A stretch of DNA of 9,247 nucleotides from an uncultured Clostridia bacterium (GCA_944372715.1 CALVZZ010000009.1:1-9247), one strand, 5' to 3'. Positions 1-6,027 are shown, counted from the first letter of the stretch. A program made the numbers and translations. Notes: generated by a model from the letters alone, not told the origin.

Positions 1-42
1 TTTTAAGTTTTAAAAAATGACGAAAAACCGTATATAATTTAT

Positions 43-71
43 TTGACAAAAAATGACATAAAACCTAAAAT
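43..71 (+). promoter_or_regulatory. sigma-A-type promoter of the exported-protein gene
   Basis: TTGACA at 43-48 and TAAAAT at 66-71 are separated by exactly 17 bp. Transcription should begin near 78, just before the structured leader at 81, leaving an untranslated leader of roughly 180 nt. This is one of the best promoter matches in the window and fits strong expression of the downstream gene. Confidence 0.8.
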
Positions 72-80
72 AAAGACATC

Positions 81-200
81 AAAATTAATTTGACGGGTTA
101 AAGAGTCCTAATCTTTAACGAGATAAAATTAATTTTTGAGCTCTTATAAAGACGCTTTATATTTTTATGCCTGTTTGGGACTTTGGGCGAAAATAAAAAT
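81..200 (+). promoter_or_regulatory. structured 5' leader RNA with predicted kissing hairpins
   Basis: Seen in the sequence: an 11-bp stem (81-91 with 126-136) encloses an internal loop (92-96 and 120-125) and a perfect 8-bp stem (97-104 with 112-119) capped by the 7-nt loop GTCCTAA (105-111). A small hairpin follows (145-151 with 155-161). A third hairpin pairs 161-168 with 193-200 and 169-172 with 185-188, and its 12-nt loop (173-184) contains TTGGGAC at 175-181, complementary to all seven bases of the first loop (one T-G wobble). The arrangement resembles a cis-regulatory or mRNA-stabilising RNA. I do not recognise it as a known riboswitch class. The ribosome binding site is about 46 nt downstream, so any control would need either a longer-range switch or an effect on mRNA stability. 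Its function is inference. Confidence 0.6.
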
Positions 201-246
201 ATGAAACACCTTGTAAGAGAATTAAGAAATTTTTCAAAATTAATTA

Positions 247-252
247 GGAGGA
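247..252 (+). promoter_or_regulatory. Shine-Dalgarno site fixing the start of the exported protein
   Basis: AGGAGG lies 5 nt before the ATG at 258. It selects this start over the in-frame TTG at 183 and ATG at 201, neither of which has a usable Shine-Dalgarno sequence; starting there would also bury the signal peptide inside the protein. Confidence 0.9.
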
Positions 253-257
253 AATTT

Positions 258-779
258 ATGAAAAAGAAATTTAAACTTTTTGCAACAATTGGATCACTTG
301 CTCTTGCAGTATGTATGATGACAATTGGTGTATTAGCTGCTGCACAAGCAACATTAACAGTAAATTCACAAGTTACTTTCCAAGCAACAAATGTTAATGC
401 TTCATATGTAATTACAACGGTTGAACCTACTACAGCTTGGACTGAGCCAACTGCAGAAACAGAAGGTTTGGAAGCTCTTACTACAACATCAGAAGAAAAT
501 GTTACCTTTACAGGAACTCTTTCAGAAACAAATAAAGTTGCAGGTTATTATGTAACAATTAAAAATAATTATACTAACCAAACAATTAATGTTGCATTTA
601 CAGATGTAGCAACAAAATCTGGAAATGGTTGGGCTGTAACATCTGATTGTCCAAAAACAATTGCTGCAGGTGATTCAATAGTTGCATATGTTTATGTAAC
701 AGTTACACCAGCTGATATCGTTGACGGAACTGCTATTACTCTTGATACAGCATTTACATTAACACTTGCACAAGCATAA
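258..779 (+). CDS. exported Thr-rich surface or secreted protein, unknown function
   Basis: A 173-aa protein from the ATG after AGGAGG. Residues 1-6 are basic (MKKKFK) and residues 7-29 are a hydrophobic segment ending in VLAAAQA, a typical Sec signal peptide with likely cleavage after the alanines. The mature part (about 144 aa) is rich in Thr, Ala and Val with alternating hydrophobic/polar stretches, suggesting a beta-sandwich. It has a single Cys and no LPXTG motif, lipobox or second membrane segment, so it is probably secreted or held non-covalently at the surface. Small proteins beginning with a signal peptide, then AxxATLTVNSxVTFxATNV-like sequence, are common in uncultured gut Bacillota and look distantly like TasA/camelysin-type proteins; that link is inference from sequence style only. 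It is monocistronic, with its own promoter, structured leader and terminator, an arrangement suited to an abundant envelope protein. Confidence 0.85.
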   Translation: MKKKFKLFATIGSLALAVCMMTIGVLAAAQATLTVNSQVTFQATNVNASYVITTVEPTTAWTEPTAETEGLEALTTTSEENVTFTGTLSETNKVAGYYVTIKNNYTNQTINVAFTDVATKSGNGWAVTSDCPKTIAAGDSIVAYVYVTVTPADIVDGTAITLDTAFTLTLAQA

Positions 780-796
780 TATTAAATTAAAAAATT

Positions 797-807
797 AAAG
801 TCCTAAA
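797..807 (+). other. 3' UTR element complementary to the leader hairpin loop
   Basis: AAAGTCCTAAA lies 18 nt after the stop codon of the exported protein. It repeats the core AGTCCTAA of the first leader loop (104-111) and can pair over 11 bp (one T-G wobble) with TTTGGGACTTT at 174-184 in the other leader loop. The pairing is directly seen; an mRNA 5'-3' interaction is inference. Confidence 0.35.
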
Positions 808-830
808 AATTTCTTTTCAATTAAATAGCA

Positions 831-872
831 AAAAACTCCAAATATTAGTTTGGAGTTTTTTGTTTTATTTTT
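831..872 (+). terminator. Rho-independent terminator of the exported-protein gene
   Basis: A 12-bp perfect stem (831-842 with 849-860, core ACTCCAAA/TTTGGAGT), 6-nt loop TATTAG, followed by a T-rich tract. The A-rich 5' arm would give a T-tract on the other strand too, so it could also stop transcripts running leftwards out of argS. Confidence 0.9.
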
Positions 873-929
873 TATGTTCGACTATATGTTGATATTATAA
901 AAATTTTTTATATTGTGAAAATTAGTAAT

Positions 930-957
930 AAAAAATTGCTTATTTAAGCAATTTTTT
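930..957 (-). terminator. terminator of argS
   Basis: The stem 930-941 with 946-957 (AAAAAATTGCTT / AAGCAATTTTTT) has a 4-nt loop. Read on the minus strand it begins exactly at the TAA (958-956) that ends the shifted reading frame of argS, which supports that frame as the original gene end. It is symmetrical and could act in both directions. Confidence 0.8.
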
Positions 958-1002
958 ACATCTCTTCGATTGTACTTACACACACAAGTTTCATACATTT
1001 TT
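956..1002 (-). other. frameshifted C-terminal tail of argS
   Basis: Just past the argS reading frame, a different frame on the minus strand reads MKLVCVSTIEEM and then TAA at 958-956. Bacterial ArgRS proteins normally end in a segment of the pattern KNGLxLLGxxxPExM, so this is very probably the missing end. One extra A in the A5 run (T5 at 998-1002 on the plus strand) would join the frames. It may be a sequencing error, a real frameshift mutation, or slippage. Confidence 0.7.
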
Positions 1003-2637
1003 CAAGAACTTTTTTACTGCAATAACAAAATTTATTTTCCCAGCACTTTCTTTTTCATTTTCAGTGATAATTTTTGTTTCATTGTAGTAAGCATTAAATT
1101 GTTTACAAAGTTCTAAAATGTATCTAGAAATTATACTTGGTTCATAACTTTTCTTAGCTTGATAAATTGTAGATTTATAATTTGTTAAAAGCTTTAAAAT
1201 TTCAAACAACTTGACATCAATTTGGGGCATTTCAAATTTTTGCAATTTGTATTGTTTTTTATATTTTTTTATTAAACTATTTATCCTTGCGTAAGTGTAC
1301 TGAATATAAGGTCCTGTTTCTCCGTCAAAAGAAACTGCTTTGTTTATATCAAAAATTTTATCTTTAATTCTTTCAACTTTCAAGATACTAAAAGATATAG
1401 ATGAAATTGCAACACTTTTTGAAATTTCTTGTTTTTTGTTTTCTTCAATATTTCTATCTTTGACAACATTAAATGCTTGTTCTTCTGCTTCATTTAAAAT
1501 ATCTTGAAAAAGAGCTTGTTTTCCTTTTCTGCTTGCAATTTTGCCTTCTGGCAAACTAAACATTCCATAACCTATATGTTTCAAATTTTTTGCATAAGGT
1601 TTATTTAATAATTCACAAATTTTAAAAAGTTTTGCAAAATGACTATTTTGTTGTGTTGCAGTAACATATAACATTTCATCAAAGTGGTACAAATTGTATC
1701 TATCTTCAACAGCAGATAAATCTCTTGTTATGTACAAGCTTCCACCGTCACTTCTTTTTAAAACACAAACACCCAAACCAAATTTATTCATATCAATTAT
1801 AAGTGCACCATTTTCTACTTTTGATAATCCCATTTTGTTGATTTCTTCAAGTGGTTTTTCCATTTTATCATTATATGTACTTTCACCACGCCAATCATCA
1901 AAGGTTATTCCCATTTTTCCAATAAGTTTTTTTGTTTCATCAATGGTTATATTAATTATCCATTTATAAATTTTATATTCTTCACCTTTTTTGTTTTCAA
2001 TTTGAAAAGAGGCCATTCTTGCTTGTTCTAAAAGTTCATCATTTTCATTTGCGCAAAATTTTACATATAAATCCTGAATGGCGTCCATTCCACGATTTTC
2101 AATATCATTTTTATCTCCCCAAAGTTTATATGCAACAACCATTTTACCGAATGGGGTTCCATAATCTCCAGCATAGTTAATTCTTACAACATTATATCCC
2201 AAAGCTTCACAAATTCTTGCTAAGCTTTCTCCAATTATTGTTGTTGTGAAATGTCCAATGTGTAAATATTTTGCTAAATTAACAGAGCAATAGTCAATGC
2301 ATACAACTTTATTTTTACCTGACTTATTAATAACTGAAATTGTGTTATCATTTAAAATTTTTTCTCCAACATATTGTTTATTTAAAAACAAATTAAGGTA
2401 ACCACCAACTTGTTCTGCTTTTATAAACATTTCATCGTCTTTTATTTTGTTTTTAAATTCATCTATTATGACATTTATAGAAACTTTTTTTTCTTTTGCA
2501 AACATAAAACAGGGAAGACAATAATCTCCCATTTCAACCTTTGGCGTTTTTTGAATTAATGCTTGGTTAACACTCAATTTTTTTGCAATTTGATATTCTA
2601 AATTCATAGAATTTAATTTAACATAAATTTCAAACAT
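991..2637 (-). CDS. argS: arginyl-tRNA synthetase (C-terminus frameshifted)
   Basis: A class I aminoacyl-tRNA synthetase that charges tRNA-Arg with arginine in the cytoplasm. The 548-aa frame from the ATG at 2637 shows an N-terminal ArgRS domain (about 1-85), the HIGH signature at 126-129 (LAKYLHIGH), the AGDYGTPFGKM block near 156-166, the KMSKS-equivalent GKIASRKG at 365-372, and the C-terminal anticodon-binding region starting around ETGPYIQYTYAR (440-451). The sequence is somewhat diverged: HFTTT follows HIG where HLRST or HLKTT is usual. The frame stops at KNV, about 13 residues short of the family end; the expected tail lies in another frame just downstream. An in-frame TTG two codons upstream is possible, but the ATG is preferred. 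No Shine-Dalgarno is visible, and TTTAAT sits 5 nt before the ATG. The gene is divergent from gpmI. Confidence 0.93.
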   Translation of the reverse strand: MFEIYVKLNSMNLEYQIAKKLSVNQALIQKTPKVEMGDYCLPCFMFAKEKKVSINVIIDEFKNKIKDDEMFIKAEQVGGYLNLFLNKQYVGEKILNDNTISVINKSGKNKVVCIDYCSVNLAKYLHIGHFTTTIIGESLARICEALGYNVVRINYAGDYGTPFGKMVVAYKLWGDKNDIENRGMDAIQDLYVKFCANENDELLEQARMASFQIENKKGEEYKIYKWIINITIDETKKLIGKMGITFDDWRGESTYNDKMEKPLEEINKMGLSKVENGALIIDMNKFGLGVCVLKRSDGGSLYITRDLSAVEDRYNLYHFDEMLYVTATQQNSHFAKLFKICELLNKPYAKNLKHIGYGMFSLPEGKIASRKGKQALFQDILNEAEEQAFNVVKDRNIEENKKQEISKSVAISSISFSILKVERIKDKIFDINKAVSFDGETGPYIQYTYARINSLIKKYKKQYKLQKFEMPQIDVKLFEILKLLTNYKSTIYQAKKSYEPSIISRYILELCKQFNAYYNETKIITENEKESAGKINFVIAVKKFLKNV

Positions 2638-2638
2638 T

Positions 2639-2653
2639 GTCAATTAAATTGAC
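2639..2653. repeat. palindrome between argS and gpmI
   Basis: GTCAATT and AATTGAC form perfect 7-bp arms around one central A. It lies directly before the argS start codon and overlaps the -35 box of gpmI, so a protein bound there could affect both divergent genes. An operator role is inference; in DNA this A+T-rich it could be chance. Confidence 0.4.
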
Positions 2654-2678
2654 TTTTAAAGTAGTTTTTAGATAATAT
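2649..2678 (+). promoter_or_regulatory. promoter of gpmI, apparently leaderless
   Basis: TTGACT at 2649-2654 is followed by GATAAT (2671-2676, 16-bp spacer) or TAATAT (2673-2678, 18-bp spacer). The ATG at 2685 is only 6-8 nt beyond the -10 box, so transcription would start at or within 1-2 nt of the start codon. No Shine-Dalgarno lies between. Confidence 0.65.
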
Positions 2679-2684
2679 ATAAAT

Positions 2685-4181
2685 ATGGTTACATTAATAA
2701 TATTAGATGGTTTTGGAGAAAGAAAGGAAATAGAAGGAAATGCAATAAAACTTCAAGGTACTCCAAATTTGGATAAACTTAAAAAAATATATCCACACAC
2801 ACTCATAAAAGCAAGTGGAGAGGCTGTTGGATTAAGTGAAGGTCATATGGGCAACAGCGAAGTTGGGCATTTAAATTTAGGTGCTGGAAGAATTGTTTTG
2901 CAAGATTTAAGTAAAATTGATGAAGAGATAAAAAGTGGAAATTTTCAAAGAAATTCAGTATTTTTGAATGCTTTTAACCATTCAAAAACTTTGCACTTAA
3001 TGGGTCTTGTTTCCGATGGTGGTGTCCATTCTCATATTAATCACTTAAAAACTCTTATTGATATGGCTCACCAAAATGGAGTTGAACATATATATATTCA
3101 CGCATTTACAGACGGACGAGATACTGCAAAAGATAGTGCTGTAAAATATATTACTGAATTAACAAACTTTATACAAGATAAAAATGCCGAAATTGCAACG
3201 ATCATAGGTAGAGTTTATGCAATGGACAGGGAAAATAGATATGATAGGGTTATGAAAGCTTATGATGCTATATGTTTAGGTAAAGCTGAAAAGTATTGTC
3301 AAGATCCAATTGAGGCAATCAAAGAAAGTTATGAAGAAAATGTTTATGATGAATTTATTGAACCAATTATTATAGGCAAACCAAAAACAATTAATTCTGG
3401 TGATAGCGTAATATTCTTTAATTTTAGAACAGATAGACCAAGAGAACTTACAAAAGCAATTATGGATAAAACATTTGATGAATTTCCCACAAAAAATTTA
3501 AGCAATTTATATTTTGTTACTATGACAGAATATTCAGATGAGTTTAATAATCTTGTTAATATTGCTTATCCAAATGAAAAAATAAGTAATGTTTTAAGTC
3601 AAGTGATATCCTTAAATAATTTAAAACAATATCATATTTCAGAAACGACTAAGTATGCTCACGTGACATTTTTCTTTAATGGGGGACGGGAAGAGCCTTT
3701 TAAAAATGAAGATAGAAAACTTATAGAAACAAAAGATGTTAAAGATTTTAGTGAATTTCCTGAAATGAGAGCATTTGAAATTACAGAAGATGTTATGCAA
3801 GTGATAAGTGAAAATAAGTATGATTTTATTTTAATTAATTTCTCAAATCCTGATATGATAGGGCATACTGCAAATTTGCAAGCAACAAAAAGAGCAATTG
3901 AAGTTGTGGACAAGTGTGCATATGCTGTATGTATGGCAACTTTGCTTAGTGGGGGTGACTGCATAATTACTGCTGATCACGGAAATGCTGAGTATTTACA
4001 AGATAAAAGTGGAAATCCTGTAACTTCTCACACAACTAATCCTGTTCCATTTATTTTAGCTAGCAACAAATTTAATAATGTAAAATTGAAACAAGATGGT
4101 ATTTTGGGAAATGTTGCCCCAACAGTTTTAAAACTTTTAGGGATGGAAATACCTAAAGAAATGATTGAACCTATGTTTTAA
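2685..4181 (+). CDS. gpmI: 2,3-bisphosphoglycerate-independent phosphoglycerate mutase
   Basis: It interconverts 3-phosphoglycerate and 2-phosphoglycerate in glycolysis and gluconeogenesis using two metal ions (Mn-type in Bacillota). At 498 aa it is close to the usual length (about 510). Alkaline-phosphatase-fold motifs are complete: metal ligand Asp8 in ILDGFG, the phospho-serine nucleophile Ser58 in GHMGNSEVGH, the phosphotransferase-domain residues HAFTDGRD (139-146), the RENRYDR segment (182-188), FRTDRPR (247-253), FSNPDMIGHT (386-395) with Asp390 and His394, ADHGN (430-434), and His449 in TSHTTNP. The ATG is placed only seven codons before Asp8, a very short N-terminus for the family, which together with the -10 box 6-8 nt upstream supports a leaderless start. 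It is divergent from argS, and its 3' side carries the cloverleaf and then a terminator. Confidence 0.97.
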   Translation: MVTLIILDGFGERKEIEGNAIKLQGTPNLDKLKKIYPHTLIKASGEAVGLSEGHMGNSEVGHLNLGAGRIVLQDLSKIDEEIKSGNFQRNSVFLNAFNHSKTLHLMGLVSDGGVHSHINHLKTLIDMAHQNGVEHIYIHAFTDGRDTAKDSAVKYITELTNFIQDKNAEIATIIGRVYAMDRENRYDRVMKAYDAICLGKAEKYCQDPIEAIKESYEENVYDEFIEPIIIGKPKTINSGDSVIFFNFRTDRPRELTKAIMDKTFDEFPTKNLSNLYFVTMTEYSDEFNNLVNIAYPNEKISNVLSQVISLNNLKQYHISETTKYAHVTFFFNGGREEPFKNEDRKLIETKDVKDFSEFPEMRAFEITEDVMQVISENKYDFILINFSNPDMIGHTANLQATKRAIEVVDKCAYAVCMATLLSGGDCIITADHGNAEYLQDKSGNPVTSHTTNPVPFILASNKFNNVKLKQDGILGNVAPTVLKLLGMEIPKEMIEPMF

Positions 4182-4184
4182 AAC

Positions 4185-4264
4185 GGAAAGCTTATTTTGA
4201 AACAGAGTTTCAAAATATCAATCGAAGAATTCGATTGATTGACGCAAATTGCGTCAAGCTTTCC
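4185..4264. repeat. 80-nt perfect cloverleaf (four-way junction) of inverted repeats
   Basis: An outer 9-bp stem, GGAAAGCTT (4185-4193) with AAGCTTTCC (4256-4264), encloses three back-to-back hairpins. Arm 1 is ATTTTGAAAC (4194-4203) with its complement at 4207-4216, loop AGA. Arm 2 is ATCAATCGAA (4217-4226) with 4230-4239, loop GAA. Arm 3 is TGACGCA (4240-4246) with 4250-4256, loop AAT, sharing one base with the outer stem. No bases lie unpaired between arms. It starts 3 nt after the gpmI stop codon, so it is in the 3' UTR as RNA and could also extrude as a cruciform in DNA. I know no named repeat family matching it. An mRNA-protecting 3' structure, a recombination or mobile repeat, or a structured RNA are all possible. 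Confidence 0.8.
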
Positions 4265-4310
4265 TACTTGTGATAAATACAATAATCTTTAATATTGATA
4301 TTTTTTTAAT

Positions 4311-4343
4311 AAAAAAATTGACAAAAAATTTGTCAATTTTTTT
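4311..4343. terminator. bidirectional terminator between gpmI and the YjzC-like gene
   Basis: A 15-bp perfect stem (4311-4325 with 4329-4343, core ATTGACAAA/TTTGTCAAT) with an AAA loop, an A-run on the left and a T-run on the right, serving both converging genes. It begins 129 nt after the gpmI stop, so the cloverleaf is transcribed before termination. Confidence 0.9.
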
Positions 4344-4352
4344 ATTATTAAA

Positions 4353-4517
4353 TTATTTTTCTAATTCATAATAGCTTCCAGAGTGTTGAGTTGCTGGAAA
4401 TCTTTGTCCTTTTTCAAGATAAGTTGTTCCACCATTGTGACCTTCACTGTCATATGCAGTGTAATTAGCTGACTCTGGAGCTTGTTCGCCAGGACGCCAT
4501 TTTTGTTTGTTTTCCAT
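4353..4517 (-). CDS. YjzC-like small protein
   Basis: A 54-aa protein with a strong Shine-Dalgarno (GGAGGT at 4527-4522 on the minus strand, 4 nt before the ATG). Visible pattern: WRPGEQAPESANY (7-19), then a Gly-rich turn SEGHNGG (24-30), then YLEKGQRFPAT (33-43), and a Tyr-rich end. This matches the small YjzC-like family as I know it (xxPGxxAPxSGxY, then xxxKGxxFPPT), found in Bacillota and of unknown function; the family call is from memory of the pattern. It has no Cys, signal peptide or membrane segment, so it should be cytoplasmic. It converges on gpmI, shares its terminator and is divergent from rlmN. Its stop codon lies only 10 nt before the terminator stem. Confidence 0.8.
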   Translation of the reverse strand: MENKQKWRPGEQAPESANYTAYDSEGHNGGTTYLEKGQRFPATQHSGSYYELEK

Positions 4518-4569
4518 TTTTACCTCCAAGTATAGTGTTTGTAAAAAGTTAAATAATATTCAAAAAATA

Positions 4570-4598
4570 TTGCAAAAATAATATAAAAATTATATAAT
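4570..4598 (+). promoter_or_regulatory. promoter of the rlmN operon, apparently leaderless
   Basis: TTGCAA at 4570-4575 and a perfect TATAAT at 4593-4598 are spaced by 17 bp. The ATG at 4605 is 6 nt after the -10 box, exactly where transcription should start, and no Shine-Dalgarno is present. Confidence 0.75.
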
Positions 4599-4604
4599 TT
4601 CCAT

Positions 4605-5642
4605 ATGCAAACCATATTAGATTTAAATTTTGAACAAATGAAGGATTTGATGGCGAATTTCAATGAGCCATCTTTTCGTGCAACACAACTTTTTCAAGGA
4701 CTACATTCAGGAAAAACAATAGATGAAATAACAAATATTAGTAAAAATGTTAAAGAAAAAGTTTTAAATTCTTATTTAGATTTTCCTTCTAGTATATACA
4801 AAAAGTTGGAAAGTAAAGATGGAACAAGAAAATATATATATAAGTTTTTAGATGGAAACATTGTTGAAGGCGTATTGATGAAATACAAGTATGGTTACAC
4901 TTTGTGCGTTTCTACACAGGTTGGTTGTAGAATGAATTGTTCTTTTTGTGCTTCTGGTTTAAATGGTCTTATAAGAAATTTAAGTACGGGTGAAATTCTT
5001 TCTCAAGTTCTTCTTGTTAATAGGGATTTAGGTGGAAGTGTTAAAGATAGAAAAATTACCAATATTGTGTTAATGGGAAGTGGAGAACCATTAGACAACT
5101 ATACAGCTGTTGTAAATTTTTTAAAAATTATAAGCAGTGAACAAAGTTTAAATATTTCACTTAGGAATATATCACTTTCAACTTGTGGACTTGTTGAAAA
5201 AATTGATAAGCTTGCAAAAGAGAATTTAGGGATAACACTTACCATATCTTTGCATTCACCAAATCAGCAGATAAGAGAAAAAATTATGCCTGTTGCAAAA
5301 GCTTATAAATTTGAAGATTTAATAAAAGCTGTCAAAAGATATTTTGACAAGACGGGAAGAAGAGTTGTTTATGAATACGCATTAATTTCGGGCGTAAATG
5401 ATAGTTTGAAAAATGCAGAAGAACTTGCTAAAAATGTAAAAGGAAATTATTCTTTTCATATTAATTTAATTCCTTTAAATGAAGTTAAAGAAAGGGGACT
5501 TAAAAGTTCTAAAAATGCATATCAATTTATGGAAAAATTAAATAAGTTGGGTATTAGTGCAACAGTAAGAAGAACAATGGGAGAAGACATTGAGGGCGCA
5601 TGTGGACAACTTAGAAATAAAATTTTAAAAGATGAAAATTAA
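4605..5642 (+). CDS. rlmN: dual-specificity 23S rRNA A2503 / tRNA A37 C2-methyltransferase
   Basis: A radical-SAM enzyme that methylates C2 of A2503 in 23S rRNA and of A37 in some tRNAs. The 345-aa length is normal. The 4Fe-4S cluster motif CxxxCxxC is Cys108, Cys112, Cys115 (VGCRMNCSFCASG). The two mechanistic cysteines also seem present: Cys101 in TLCVSTQ, seven residues before the cluster as in E. coli Cys118, and Cys333 in GACGQL near the C-terminus, equivalent to E. coli Cys355. MGSGEP (residues 158-163) fits the SAM-binding GE motif. RlmN rather than the resistance enzyme Cfr is favoured by the chromosomal housekeeping context and overall fit. It is the first gene of an operon with the YigZ-like gene, 2 nt downstream. 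The start is set by the leaderless promoter. Confidence 0.96.
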   Translation: MQTILDLNFEQMKDLMANFNEPSFRATQLFQGLHSGKTIDEITNISKNVKEKVLNSYLDFPSSIYKKLESKDGTRKYIYKFLDGNIVEGVLMKYKYGYTLCVSTQVGCRMNCSFCASGLNGLIRNLSTGEILSQVLLVNRDLGGSVKDRKITNIVLMGSGEPLDNYTAVVNFLKIISSEQSLNISLRNISLSTCGLVEKIDKLAKENLGITLTISLHSPNQQIREKIMPVAKAYKFEDLIKAVKRYFDKTGRRVVYEYALISGVNDSLKNAEELAKNVKGNYSFHINLIPLNEVKERGLKSSKNAYQFMEKLNKLGISATVRRTMGEDIEGACGQLRNKILKDEN

Positions 5643-5644
5643 TT

Positions 5645-5995
5645 ATGATAAAATTGATAAAAAATAATGAAATAATAATAAAAAAATCAAAATTTATTGC
5701 ATATTTATATGAAATTAATGAAATTAATTGCATTAAAGATATTATTAATAATTTAAAAATTGAACATAAAAAAGCAACTCATATTTGCTATGCATATAAA
5801 TTAGATAACAATGTTAAATATTATGATGATGGAGAGCCTAACGGCACAGCTGGAAAACCTATTTATAATATTATTGAAAAAAAGAATTTAAATAATGTTT
5901 TAATTGTTGTAATAAGATATTTTGGTGGAATAAAATTGGGTGCAGGTGGACTTTTTAGGGCATATTCTAATTCTGCATCAGAACTGTTTATTTAA
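5645..5995 (+). CDS. YigZ/IMPACT-family protein, N-terminal domain only
   Basis: A 116-aa protein containing the UPF0029/IMPACT domain: KKSKFIAYL (13-21), ATHICYAYKL (44-53), DDGEPNGTAGKPI (61-73) and RYFGGIKLGAGGLFRAYSN (91-109). Family members such as E. coli YigZ run to about 205 aa with a second, ferredoxin-like DUF1949 domain; here the protein stops just after the first domain and the terminator stem starts 2 nt after the stop, so the second domain is absent and not merely frameshifted. Molecular function is not firmly known; eukaryotic IMPACT inhibits GCN2 and bacterial YigZ is suspected to act in translation, which fits coupling to rlmN. The start is 2 nt after the rlmN stop with only a weak Shine-Dalgarno, suggesting translational coupling. 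Confidence 0.88.
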   Translation: MIKLIKNNEIIIKKSKFIAYLYEINEINCIKDIINNLKIEHKKATHICYAYKLDNNVKYYDDGEPNGTAGKPIYNIIEKKNLNNVLIVVIRYFGGIKLGAGGLFRAYSNSASELFI

Positions 5996-5996
5996 T

Positions 5997-6027
5997 AAAA
6001 AAATTAGCTTTAATGCTAATTTTTTTT
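5997..6027. terminator. bidirectional terminator of the rlmN operon and the converging glycosyltransferase
   Basis: The stem AAAAAAATTAGC (5997-6008) with 6015-6026, loop TTTAAT, is followed by T-runs. The minus-strand gene ends inside this stem: its TAG stop is 6018-6016. One hairpin therefore serves both converging units. Confidence 0.88.

Noticed and set aside
81..200. Known riboswitch (c-di-GMP, purine, ZTP, guanidine) in the leader
   Set aside because: Conserved cores of these classes as I know them are not present; only the loop-loop geometry is reminiscent of purine riboswitches.
183..257. N-terminal extension of the exported protein from TTG 183 or ATG 201
   Set aside because: No Shine-Dalgarno, it overlaps the structured leader, and it would place the signal peptide internally; AGGAGG at 247 marks ATG 258.
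983..994. TGA at the argS end read as tryptophan (code 4)
   Set aside because: Readthrough gives only a few residues before TAA and does not match the family tail, whereas another frame matches well; Trp is encoded by TGG elsewhere.
1694..1969. Open frame on the plus strand
   Set aside because: Antisense shadow of argS, which has strong motif support.
3659..3964. Open frame on the minus strand
   Set aside because: Antisense shadow of gpmI; no Shine-Dalgarno or family pattern.
4185..4264. Cloverleaf as a tRNA gene
   Set aside because: Arms have 3-nt loops, with no T-loop, anticodon loop or CCA end.
4185..4264. Cloverleaf as an integron attC site or CRISPR fragment
   Set aside because: No attC core sites, integrase or repeated spacers; the architecture is a closed four-way junction.
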